From Pseudonocardia sp. T1-2H (GTDB lineage Bacteria > Actinomycetota > Actinomycetes > Mycobacteriales > Pseudonocardiaceae), in contig NZ_JBBPCL010000001.1 of the NCBI RefSeq assembly GCF_038039215.1, positions 3,658,001-3,722,000 on the forward strand: a stretch of 64,000 bases of DNA, in the 5' to 3' direction. This document shows positions 37,804 to 47,145 of the stretch, one piece after another. The notes under the pieces were generated by a model that saw only the letters and a list, made by a program, of their open reading frames with translations, was not told the DNA's origin and did not search any database. The position numbers were made by a program, and so were the translations under genes. Numbering within the stretch: the first letter of the stretch is position 1; every line of letters begins with the position of its first letter.

Positions 37804-40730
37804 GTGGCCCGCCTCCGCCGGCCGACGTGCCTGCGTGCGCTCGGCCCACCCCTGCTCGCCCTCGTGCTCGTCGCGTGCTCGTTCCTCGTCGCTCCCGGGA
37901 CGGCGCTGGCCGCCGATGCGGGCTCCGTGACCACGGCCGAGCAGACGATCGAGGTGCGCGGCGGCCCCGGCGTCCCGGCGCCGGTCGGCCTGGACACCAC
38001 GCTCTACCTGCCCGCGACGACCCCCGCCCCGGCGGTGCTCCTCGCGCACGGTTTCGGGGGGAGCAAGGCCTCCGTCGACGCCGACGCCCGCGAGCTCGCC
38101 GGGCGCGGGTATGTCGCCCTGACCTGGTCCGCGCGTGGGTTCGGGAAGAGTGGCGGGCAGATCGCCCTGGACTCTCCGGACTACGAGGTCGCGGACGCGC
38201 AGCAGCTCGTCGACTGGCTGGCCACACGCCCCGAGGTGCAGCAGGACGGCCCCGGGGACCCGCGGGTCGGTGTGACCGGCGCCTCCTACGGCGGCGCTCT
38301 CTCCCTGCTGCTCGCGGGCTACGACCGCCGGGTCGACGCCCTGGCCCCCGTGATCACCTGGAACGACCTGTCCCAGGCGCTGTTCCCGGCCGCGGGCAGC
38401 GCCACCGACCAGCCCGTCGACACCCCCGCGCGCGGCACGTTCGGCGCGGACGGGGTGTTCAAGCGGGGTTGGGCGGGCGTGTTCTTCTCCTCGGGCTCGA
38501 GTGGGGGGTCGGGCGGGGGCGACACCGACGGCGGGACGCCCTCCGCCGACGCGAGTGGTTCCAGCACCGGCACTCCGGCCGCCTCGCCGGCACGGGGGGC
38601 GGAGCCGGAGTCCCCGCCGCCGCGGCCGCCCAGGCCGGCGCGCCGCTGAACTGCGGGAAGTTCACCGCCCAGGTCTGCGCCGCCTACACCGAGGCCGCCA
38701 CCACCGGCCGGCTCTCCCCCGCCACCGCGAACCTGCTGCGCCGCTCGTCGCCGGTCAGCGTGACGGACCGGATCACCCAGCCCACCCTGCTCGTGCAGGG
38801 CGAGCGGGACACCCTCTTCGGCCTGGACCAGGCGGACGCCAACGCCCGGCAGATCGCCGCGGCCGGGGGCACGGTCAAGGTCAGCTGGTACTCGGGCGGC
38901 CACGACGGCGGCGCCCCGGACCAGGCGGTCCGGGACCAGATCGGTGCGTGGTTCGACCGGTACCTGCGCGGGGACACCGGCACGGTCGACCCGGACTCCG
39001 TCACCAACACGGAGACGACGTTCACCTACGACATCGAGAGCGGCGTCCGGGCCGGGCGCAACACCTCGACCGGGCGGACGGTCGTCGCGGGCGCCTACCC
39101 GGGCCTGCCCGGGGCCCCGGCCGTCGCCACGCAGGCGCTGCCGTTGCAGGGCGAGCCGCAGGTCGTCGTGAACCCGGCAGGCGGGAACCCGTCGGCGATC
39201 ACGTCGTTGCCGGGCCTGGGCGGGTCGCTCGGCAACCTCGCCGGCCAGCTGTCGTCGTTCACCTCCGACCTGCCCGGCCAGTCCGCGTCGTTCCCGGCCG
39301 CTCCGCTGGACCAGCAGGTCGTGGTGGCCGGCGCCCCGCGCGTCGACCTCACGGTCTCCCGGGTGCCCGGCCAGCCGGCGGGCGACGAGGCGGTCCTCTT
39401 CGCGCGGACCTACGAGGTCGGCCCGGACGGGCTGCGGCAGCTGCTGGGCAGCGCGGTCGCGCCGATCCGGGTGCCGGTCCCGGCCGACGGCTCGCCCGCG
39501 CGGGTCTCGGTGACGCTGCCGGGCGTCGTCGCGCCGATCGAGGCCGGCAACCGGCTCGTCGTCTCCGTCGCGACCACGGACCAGGGTTTCACCACCCCGG
39601 CCGAGCCCGCCGTGTGGCAGGTCGGCCTGGCCGACGGTTCCCAGCTCGACATCCCGGTCGTGCCGGGCCGCTCGGTGACCGCGAACACGGTCCCGTTCGC
39701 GCCCTTGATCGGGATCGGCGTGGTGCTGCTGCTCGGCCTCGTCGCCTGGGTCGGCGCGCGGATCCGGCGGCGCCGGGCGGACGTCCCGAGCGCCGGCGCC
39801 GGGAACGCCCCGCCGCTGGAGATCACCGGCCTCGCGAAGACCTACAAGGGCGGGTTCAGCGCGGTCAAGGACGTGTCGTTCACGGTGCAGCCCGGCCAGG
39901 TGCTCGGGCTGCTCGGCCCGAACGGCGCCGGCAAGACGACCGTGCTGCGCATGCTCATGGGTCTCATCCGGCCGACCGCGGGCACCATCCGGGCGTTCGG
40001 CGAGCCCGTCGGGCCCGGTGCCCCGGTGCTGGCCCGGATCGGCGCGTTCGTCGAAGGGCCCGGGTTCCTGCCGCACCTCTCCGGCGCGGACAACCTGCGG
40101 CTCTACTGGGCGGCCACCGGTCGTCCGGTGGCGGAGGCGCACTTCGACGACGCCCTGGAGATCGCCGGGCTCGGCGCGTCCGTCGAGCGGCGGGTCGGCA
40201 CGTACTCCCAGGGCATGCGACAGCGGCTCGCGATCGCCCAGGCGATGCTCGGCCTGCCGGAGCTGATGGTGCTCGACGAACCCACGAACGGGCTCGACCC
40301 GCCCCAGATCCACGCGATGCGCGAGGTCCTGCGCCGCTACGCCGCCGGCGGCCGGACCGTGCTGGTCTCCAGCCACCTGCTGGCGGAGGTCGAGCAGACG
40401 TGCGACCACGTCGTCGTCATGCACCAGGGCAGGGTCGTGGCGGACGGGACGGTCGAGGAGATCATCGCCGGGGGCGGGGCCGCGACGTTCGGGGTCGACG
40501 AGCCGGACAGGGCCGCCGAGGTGCTCGGCGCGCTCGCCGGGGTGCGCGAGGTCGCCGTCGAGGGCCGGTCGGTGCACGCGGAGCTCAACGGCACCCCGCG
40601 GGCGTCGGCGGTGCAGGCGCTGGTCAGCGCGGGGGTCTCGGTGGAGTCCGCCGGCCCACGGCGCCGGCTCGAGGACGCGTTCCTGCAGCTGGTCGGAGAG
40701 ACAGTGGACACGAAGGACGGCACGCCATGA
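37804..40730 (+). CDS. Secreted CocE/S15-type hydrolase fused to an ABC transporter ATPase, one frameshift
   Basis: About 975 residues. A signal peptide (ending near ALA-ADA) leads an alpha/beta hydrolase with LLAHGFGGSKAS, nucleophile in GASYGG (about residue 160) and a CocE/S15-like beta domain. A single membrane helix follows at about 631-655, then a full ABC ATPase: Walker A LGPNGAGKTT near 705, YSQGMRQRLAIAQ, LDEPTNGLDP. So the hydrolase would be outside and the ATPase inside. One G is missing in the run 38594-38599 (span two bases over a multiple of three), which splits the gene; probably sequence error. GTG is 6 bases after TACCGT. The permease gene overlaps its end. Confidence 0.82.
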
Positions 40731-41620
40731 CCGATTCACCGTCCACGAGGAAGGGACACGTCGGGTCGTTGGCGGCCGACGGGTCCGTCCGGGCGCCGTA
40801 CCGCCCCGGCCACACGCTGCCGCTGCGCGTCGAGCTGGTCCGCCAGCTCAAGCGCCGCCGCACCCAGGTGGCGTTCGGGCTGGTCGCGCTGCTGCCGATC
40901 ATCCTGTGGATCGCGTTCCAGCTCAGCAGCGACGACTCCCCCGGGACCTCGCTGAACCTCGTCGACCTCGCGAAGGGCAGCGGCACGAACTTCGCCGTCT
41001 TCGCGCTCTTCGCCTCGGCGGGGTTCCTGCTGGTGGTGGTCGTGGCCCTGTTCTTCGGGGACACGGTGGCCTCCGAGGCGTCCTGGTCGTCGCTGCGCTA
41101 CCTGCTCGCGGCGCCCGTGCCGCGGGCCCGGTTGCTGCGGCAGAAGGCGATCGTCGCGGGCTTCCTGTCGCTCGCGGCGCTGCTCCTGCTGCCGATCGTG
41201 GCCCTGATCGTCGGGACGCTCGCCTACGGCACCGGAGACCTGGTCAGCCCGACCGGCGAGTCCCTGACGTACGGGGCCGCCGCCGGCCGGGTGCTGCTGG
41301 CGGGCATCTACGTGGCGCTGAGCCTGCTGTGGGTGGCGGCGCTGGGCCTGCTGCTCTCGGTGGTCACGGACGCGCCGCTGGGCGCGGTCGGCGGCGCGGT
41401 GATGGCGTCGATCGTCTCGCAGATCCTGGACCAGATCACCGCCCTGGAGGACCTGCGGAACTACCTCCCGACGCACTACGCCACGGCGTGGTCGGACCTC
41501 CTCGCCACCCAGATCGACTGGGGCGACATGACCAGCGGCGTCTTCTCCTCCGTGGCGTTCGCCGCGATCTTCTTCGCGGCGGCCGCCTTCCGCTTCCAGC
41601 GCAAGGACGTCACCAGCTGA
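40727..41620 (+). CDS. ABC-2 type permease partner of the hydrolase-ATPase fusion
   Basis: 297 residues, six membrane helices (QVAFGLVALLPIILWIAF, FAVFALFASAGFLLVVVVALF, and others) with the ABC-2 style SLRYLLAAPVPRARLLRQK segment. The ATG overlaps the fusion gene stop (ATGA), so the two are made together as an exporter. The substrate is unknown; bacteriocin- or drug-efflux ATPases of this type (DrrA-like) are the closest pattern. Convergent with the SDR gene, 13 bases away. Confidence 0.88.
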   Translation: MTDSPSTRKGHVGSLAADGSVRAPYRPGHTLPLRVELVRQLKRRRTQVAFGLVALLPIILWIAFQLSSDDSPGTSLNLVDLAKGSGTNFAVFALFASAGFLLVVVVALFFGDTVASEASWSSLRYLLAAPVPRARLLRQKAIVAGFLSLAALLLLPIVALIVGTLAYGTGDLVSPTGESLTYGAAAGRVLLAGIYVALSLLWVAALGLLLSVVTDAPLGAVGGAVMASIVSQILDQITALEDLRNYLPTHYATAWSDLLATQIDWGDMTSGVFSSVAFAAIFFAAAAFRFQRKDVTS

Positions 41621-41633
41621 CCCACCCGCCGGG

Positions 41634-42401
41634 TCACACCATCACGATGCCTCCGTCGATCATCACCGCCTGGCCGGTCATGTAGTCCGCGTCGCGGCCG
41701 GCCAGGTAGCTGACGAAGCCGGCCACGTCCTCCGGGGTCTGGACCCGTCCCAGCGCGATCAGCTGGGAGTACTGCTCCAGGGTCTCGCCCTTGGCTTTGC
41801 CGTTGTAGGCGGACATCCGCTCGTCGATCAGGTCCCACATGTCCGTGCCGACGATACCGGGGCAGTACGCGTTGACCGTGATCCGGTGCTTCGCGAGCTC
41901 CTTCGCCGCCGCCTGGGTGAGGGCGCGGACCGCGAACTTCGTGGCCGAGTAGTGGCCGAGGAAGTCGAAGCCCGAGTGCCCCGCGATCGACGACGCGTTG
42001 ATGATCTTGCCGCCGGTGCCCTGCTCGATCATGCGCTCCGCGGCGGCCTGCAGCCCGTAGAGGACGCCGTACACGTTGACGGCGAAGATCGCCTCGAGGT
42101 CCTCGGGCGTCACCTCGAGCAGTGTCTTGACCTGGGCGATCCCGGCGTTGTTGACCATGACGTCCACGCTGCCGAGCTCGCCGGCCACCTCGTCGACCAT
42201 GGTGAACACCGCGGCGCGGTCCGTGACGTCGCACGCCAGCGCCGTGCTCGTCCCTCCGGCCTCGGCGATCTCCGCGGCGACCGCCTCCGCCCCCGCCTTG
42301 TTCACGTCGACGACCGCGACGGCGTGCCCGTCCTTCGCCAGCCGGAGCGCGATGCCCCGGCCGATCCCGCGGCCGCCGCCCGTCACGATCGCGGTGCTCA
42401 T
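41634..42401 (-). CDS. Acetoin/diacetyl reductase (meso-butanediol dehydrogenase), SDR family
   Basis: 255 residues. Cofactor loop TGGGRGIGRGIAL, catalytic Ser in NASSIAGHSG and YxxxK in YSATKFAVR. The sequence around VNAYCPGIVGTDMWDLID is typical of BudC-type acetoin reductases, interconverting diacetyl, acetoin and butanediol with NADH. The ATG overlaps the stop of the zinc dehydrogenase gene (ATGA), so both act in one pathway. Confidence 0.88.
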   Translation of the reverse strand: MSTAIVTGGGRGIGRGIALRLAKDGHAVAVVDVNKAGAEAVAAEIAEAGGTSTALACDVTDRAAVFTMVDEVAGELGSVDVMVNNAGIAQVKTLLEVTPEDLEAIFAVNVYGVLYGLQAAAERMIEQGTGGKIINASSIAGHSGFDFLGHYSATKFAVRALTQAAAKELAKHRITVNAYCPGIVGTDMWDLIDERMSAYNGKAKGETLEQYSQLIALGRVQTPEDVAGFVSYLAGRDADYMTGQAVMIDGGIVMV

Positions 42402-43468
42402 GCCAGGACCTCCTTCGGGGAGACGAGGATCTTCACGTTCTCCTCCTTGTTGTCGATCAGCTCGCGGAACCCGCCGGACACCAGGGCGTCGAGCCCGATC
42501 CGGCCGGTGATGAACTGCTCGGCGTCGACCTTCCCGTCCTGCAGCAGCGCGATGACGTCCGGGTGGTCGCCGCAGTACGCGAGCGACCCGATGAGGTTGA
42601 CCTCGCCCATGACCAGGTCGTTCACGGCGACGGACGGCACGTGGCCCCAGATCGCGACGTTGCAGACGGTGCCGCCGGGGCGCACGGACCCGATCGCCGA
42701 GGCCAGCACCGCGTCGATCCCTGCGCACTCGAACGCGACGTCCACGCCCACGCCGTTCGTCAGGTCGCGGATCGCCTGCGGGGCGTCGTCGGTCGTCGGG
42801 TCGAGGACGACGTCCGCGCCGGCCCCCGACGCCTTCGCCTTCCGGGCGGCCGCCGGCTCGACGACGATCACCTTCGCCGCCCCCGCCGCGCGCAACGCCG
42901 CGGCCGTCACCAGCCCGATCGGCCCGGCCCCGAACACCGCCGCGGTGCCGCCCTCGCGGATCCCGGACAGCCGGACCGCGTGGTACCCGACGGCCAGCGG
43001 CTCGACGAGCGCACCGAGGTCCGTCGGCAGGTCACCGAGCGGGTGGATCCAGCGCCGGTCGACGACGCAGCGCTCCGCGAACCCGCCCTGGTCCCCGGCC
43101 AGGCCGACGAAGCCGAGGCTGCGGCAGATGTTGTAGCGGCCGGCCTCGCAGGCCGGGCACTTGCCGCACACCCAGTAGGGCTCGACGGCGACCCGGTCCC
43201 CCTCGGAGATCCCGGTGACACCCGAGCCCACCGCCGAGACGACCCCGGCGAACTCGTGGCCCAGCACGACGGGCATCTCGACGCCGGTGAGCGGGTGCGG
43301 CGCACCCTTCGGCGGGATGAAGATCGGGCCTTCGAGGAACTCGTGCAGGTCGGTGCCGCAGATGCCGCACCAGTCGACCGAGACCTCGACCTGGCCGGGC
43401 TGGACCTGGGGGTCCGGCACGTCGTCGATGCGGATGTCGCCGGGACCGTGGAACCGCGCTGCTCTCAT
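42398..43468 (-). CDS. Zinc-dependent 2,3-butanediol dehydrogenase
   Basis: 356 residues, medium-chain dehydrogenase. Catalytic zinc ligands in CGICGTDLHEF and GHEFAGVV, structural zinc cysteines in CGKCPACEAGRYNIC, and GAGPIGLVTAAALRAAGA for NAD. The insertion EFLEGPIFIPPKGAPHPLTG is typical of (R,R)-butanediol dehydrogenases. With the SDR it oxidises butanediol to acetoin/diacetyl. An AcoR-like regulator lies 95 bases upstream on the same strand. Confidence 0.92.
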   Translation of the reverse strand: MRAARFHGPGDIRIDDVPDPQVQPGQVEVSVDWCGICGTDLHEFLEGPIFIPPKGAPHPLTGVEMPVVLGHEFAGVVSAVGSGVTGISEGDRVAVEPYWVCGKCPACEAGRYNICRSLGFVGLAGDQGGFAERCVVDRRWIHPLGDLPTDLGALVEPLAVGYHAVRLSGIREGGTAAVFGAGPIGLVTAAALRAAGAAKVIVVEPAAARKAKASGAGADVVLDPTTDDAPQAIRDLTNGVGVDVAFECAGIDAVLASAIGSVRPGGTVCNVAIWGHVPSVAVNDLVMGEVNLIGSLAYCGDHPDVIALLQDGKVDAEQFITGRIGLDALVSGGFRELIDNKEENVKILVSPKEVLA

Positions 43469-43563
43469 CAGACCTCCTGGGACGGCGTGACTCCGGCGTC
43501 ACGCGATCCTCAGTCCAACCCCCGGCGCGCGGCGGCGCCAGGGTTGCAGCGGGGTTGCACGCG

Positions 43564-44821
43564 CTACCGGCGCAGGGTCGCGAGCCCGCGGATCCCCGGC
43601 GCGCTCGACTCCCGCAGCAGCGCGACCTCCCCGGGGTCCGGCATCGCGACCTCGACCTCCGGCGCGATCCGGTACGGCCGCGCCAGCAGCAACCCGCCCA
43701 GCGAGCGGCGCAGCCGCGACATCTCGGCCCGGACGGTCACCAGATGCTCGCGGTCCCCGTAGAGCGCGACGGACAGGGCGGCCGCGTCCATCCCGGCGGC
43801 ACCGGCGTAGGCCAGCAGGACCAGCAGCTCGGCGTGCCGGGTCGACAGCGGATGCACCCAGCGCGTCGAGCCGCCGACGATCGCGCGCGGCGGGCGGGCC
43901 GCGAGGTCCAGGCCGAGCGACAACGTCCGGGTGTCCGCGAGCCGCAACAGCCAGCCCCCGGGCACGGGCTCGGGCACGCAGACGCCGACGCCGTGCACCG
44001 CCAGCGGCAGGTCCGCCCGCGGCACCGCGACCCGCTCGATGCTCGGCATGCCGGTGACGGCGGCGACCCAGCCGTGGTCGTCGACGACCAGCCCGGCGCC
44101 CCCACGCAGGCCGGAGAGCAGCGGCGCGGCGACCCCGCGGAGGGTCTCGAGCCTGCTCTCGTGCTGGCGCCAGAGGCTCGCCTCGGCGAGCTTCACGGCG
44201 GTGCCGACGAGCGCGACGGTCGTCGGGTGGATGGTCTCGGCCGGCCCGCTGACGTCGACGACGCCGAGCAGCTCCCCGGTCCGCGGGTCGTGCACGGGGC
44301 ACGCCGTGCAGGTCCAGACGTGGTGGCTGCGCACGAAGTGCTCGGCCGCGAAGACCTGCACCGGGGCGTCCTCGGCCAGAGCGGTGCCGATCGCGTTGGT
44401 GCCGACGGAGGCCTCGGACCAGTCGACGCCCTCGGTGAAGCCCAGCGCGTCCGCGCGGTGGCGGACCCGGTTGGAGCCCTCGCGCCACAGCAGCACGCCG
44501 TCCGCGTCGGTGACGACCATGACGTGCCGGGCGTCCTCGGCCACCGACGTCAGCGACGACCGGGAGCTCGGGCAGCACCCGGTGCAGCGGGGACCTGACG
44601 CGGCGCCGCTCGATCTCGTCCGGCCCGAGCGGGCCGGCGGGCTCCCCGTGCTCGGGGTCGACCCCCTGGGCCCTTGCCCGGGTCCAGGACCGCGCGACGA
44701 GCCGGCGGAGGTGCGCGGGTGGCGTGTCCCCGGAGAGCACCGCGTCGTGCACCTGGGCCAGCATGCGGGCGTGCCGGCCGACGTCGGTCCCGGGCCGGAC
44801 CGCGCAGACGCCTTCCTCCAC
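43564..44821 (-). CDS. AcoR-like GAF regulator with winged-helix C-terminus, frameshifted
   Basis: About 419 residues. N-terminal and GAF parts match activators of acetoin catabolism (GTNAIGTALAEDAPVQVFAAEHFV, WTCTACPVHDPRTGELLGVVDVSG). Instead of the AAA+ sigma54 domain and Fis helix-turn-helix, the C-terminus is a winged-helix-like region (RHAELLVLLAYAGAAGMDAAALSVALYGD). One extra base in the GGG run 44562-44564 splits the gene; dropping it gives VLPELRSSLTSVAED. GTG follows GGGAGGG. It probably senses acetoin or a related compound and activates the two dehydrogenase genes after it. Confidence 0.82.
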
Positions 44822-44912
44822 CAGACCCTCCCGACCGTCCCGGTACGACGGCGACGCCGGGACGTGAGCCTCACCATAGTCGCCGGGACGGCGTTCGGCC
44901 CCCGCCGGACGG

Positions 44913-45836
44913 TCAGGCCGCGGCCGCGGAGGTCTCCTCCTCGGTCCCCACGACCTCGTCCGGCGTGGTCCTGGCGGGCCGCGGCGTCCCGAGCATGACC
45001 CCGCCGACGATCACGACCGCCGCGACGAGCTCGACGACGCTCGGCCGCTCCCCCAGCACGATCGCGGCCAGTGCGATCCCGACCACGGGGACCAGCAGCG
45101 AGTACGGCGCGACGACGCCGGCCGGGTACCGCTGCAGCAGCCACGTCCAGATCCCCGAGCCGACGACCGTCGCGAACACCGACAGGTAGACGACCGCGCC
45201 CAGCCCGGGCAACCCGTCGAGGGCGAAGGAGGCCCACAGCGAGTCGATGCCCGCGGTCGGGCCCTCGGTGAGGGCGGACATCGCGAACAGCGGGACCGGC
45301 GGGACCACGCACATCCAGAGCGTCAGGTGCAGGGGCTTCGGGGGAGCGGCGAGGCGGCTGCACAGGTTGCCGAAGGCCCAGCCCAGCGCCCCGCAGAGGG
45401 TCAGGAGCACCGGCAGCACCGCCGCGCTCTGGGCCCGCGCGACGGCGATCACCGCCAGGCCCAGGACGGCCAGCCCGATCCCGGCCGCCTGCCGCGCCGA
45501 CATCCGCTCCCGCAGCAGGACGGCCCCGAGCAGCACGGTGAACGGTGCGGAGGCCTGCAGCACCAGCGAGGCGAGACCGGTCGGCATCCCGACGTCCATC
45601 GCGACGAACAGGAAGACGAACTGGACCGTCCCGAAGCCGAGGCCGTAGCCGAGCAGCCAGCGGACGGGCACCTGCGGGCGCGGCACGAACAGCAGCGCCG
45701 GGACCGCGATGACGAGCATCCGCAGCCCTGCGAGGAACAGCGGCGGGAAGTGCTCGAGGCCGACGTGGATGGCGAGGAAGTTGCCGCCCCAGAGGGCGGC
45801 CACGAGGACGGCGAGCAGGCGGTCACGGGTGGTCAC
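44913..45836 (-). CDS. EamA/DMT family transporter
   Basis: 307 residues, ten membrane helices in two EamA repeats (first LAVLVAALWGGNFLAIHVGL, second LCGALGWAFGNLCSRLA). Members export amino acids or metabolites. It is divergent from a LysR regulator with a 71-base gap, the usual layout for a LysR-controlled exporter. The C-terminus carries an acidic TEEETSA tail. Confidence 0.9.
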   Translation of the reverse strand: MTTRDRLLAVLVAALWGGNFLAIHVGLEHFPPLFLAGLRMLVIAVPALLFVPRPQVPVRWLLGYGLGFGTVQFVFLFVAMDVGMPTGLASLVLQASAPFTVLLGAVLLRERMSARQAAGIGLAVLGLAVIAVARAQSAAVLPVLLTLCGALGWAFGNLCSRLAAPPKPLHLTLWMCVVPPVPLFAMSALTEGPTAGIDSLWASFALDGLPGLGAVVYLSVFATVVGSGIWTWLLQRYPAGVVAPYSLLVPVVGIALAAIVLGERPSVVELVAAVVIVGGVMLGTPRPARTTPDEVVGTEEETSAAAA

Positions 45837-45907
45837 CGCTCCACCGTCCGTTCTCCTGTCTTGAAAGACCAGCGATAGGAAATGAAGAGACTGTTTAGAG
45901 TGGCTTC

Positions 45908-46855
45908 ATGGATGTCCAGCGCCTGCGGGTGCTCTGCGAGCTGGCCGACCGGGGCTCCGTGACGGCGGTCGCCACGGCCCTCTCGTTCACCCCCTCCGCA
46001 ATCTCGCAGCAGCTCAAGGCCCTGGCGGACGAGGTCGGCATGCCGCTGACCGAGCCGGCGGGCCGGGGGCTGCGGCTCACCGCCGCCGGGCAGGCCCTCG
46101 TCGGGGAGGCGGAGCACGTGCTGGCGGCGCTGGCCCGCGCCGAGGCCGCGGTCGGCCGGCTGCGGACGACACCGCAGGGCGTCGTCCGGATGGCGCTGTT
46201 CCCGTCCGGCGCGCGGTTGCTGCTGGCGGGGCTGCTGCACCGGGTCAGCGCGATCGACGGGGTGGAGCTCCAGGTCAAGGACGTGGACATGCCGCCGACG
46301 GCCGTGCCGACGCTGGCCGCGGACCACGACATCGTGCTCACCCACCGGGACGAGCGCAGGGAGCCGCAGCGCAGCGCGCGGCACCGGATCGTGCCGCTGG
46401 TCCGCGAACCGCTCGACGTCGCCCTCCCGCCGCGGCACCCGCTCACCCGGCACCGCAGGCTGCGGCTCGAGCAGCTGGCCGACGAGCCGTGGATCAGCGT
46501 CGAGGTCGGCTGGCCCATCGACGACGTGCTGCGCTCGCTGACCACGCTCACCGGCACCCGGCCGCGGATCGTCCAGCGGATCAACGACTTCTCGGTGACC
46601 GAGGAGCTGGTGGCCGCGGGCGTCGGCGTCGCTCTGCTCCCCCGCTGGTCGACGGACGACCGCGGTGGCCGGCGGCTGCTCATGCGCGAGCTGGCCGGGG
46701 TGCGGGCGGCGCGCATGGTGGAGGTGGTGATGCGGGAGAGCGTGGCGGAACGGCCGGCGGTGCGGGCCGTCGTCGAGGCGCTGCAGGACACCGTGCGGGC
46801 GGTCACTCAGCCCGGGCGCCTGGCCTTGGGCAGCCGCGACACCACCGCGTCGTAG
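45908..46855 (+). CDS. LysR-type transcriptional regulator
   Basis: 315 residues. The helix-turn-helix is intact: DVQRLRVLCELADRGSVTAVATALSFTPSAISQQLKAL. The effector domain follows (GVVRMALFPSGARLLLAGLLHRV). It is divergent from the EamA transporter and probably controls it. The ATG is 6 bases after TAGAGT, a leaderless signal. Its last 49 bases overlap the convergent YjbR gene tail to tail. Confidence 0.93.
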   Translation: MDVQRLRVLCELADRGSVTAVATALSFTPSAISQQLKALADEVGMPLTEPAGRGLRLTAAGQALVGEAEHVLAALARAEAAVGRLRTTPQGVVRMALFPSGARLLLAGLLHRVSAIDGVELQVKDVDMPPTAVPTLAADHDIVLTHRDERREPQRSARHRIVPLVREPLDVALPPRHPLTRHRRLRLEQLADEPWISVEVGWPIDDVLRSLTTLTGTRPRIVQRINDFSVTEELVAAGVGVALLPRWSTDDRGGRRLLMRELAGVRAARMVEVVMRESVAERPAVRAVVEALQDTVRAVTQPGRLALGSRDTTAS

Positions 46856-47145
46856 GACTCGTCGACCAGCTCCAGCAGCTCGTCGTCCGGCACCGTGCCG
46901 TCGAGGCTGACCACGTTCCAACCGTAGCGCCCGATGTACGGGGAGGCCGTGACGGCGCCGGGGAACCGTTCCCGCAGCTCGGAGGCCTCGTCCGACGTCC
47001 GGCCGCACTTCACGCCGATCCCCTCGCCGCCGAGGAACACGAAGATCTTGTCCCCGACCTTCGCGACGAGATCCCCCTCCCAGGGCCGGTCCTCGACCGC
47101 ACCGGGCTTGGCGAGGGCGTAGGCGGCGATCTCCTCCGGCGTCAT
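46807..47145 (-). CDS. MmcQ/YjbR family protein
   Basis: 112 residues. Typical features: AAYALAKPGAVEDRPWEGDLVAKVGDKIFVF and SPYIGRYGWNVVSLDG near the C-terminal half. The fold is a CyaY-like DNA-binding domain; its role is not settled. The ATG overlaps the stop of the GT87 gene (ATGA), and the end overlaps the LysR gene on the other strand. Confidence 0.88.
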   Translation of the reverse strand: MTPEEIAAYALAKPGAVEDRPWEGDLVAKVGDKIFVFLGGEGIGVKCGRTSDEASELRERFPGAVTASPYIGRYGWNVVSLDGTVPDDELLELVDESYDAVVSRLPKARRPG

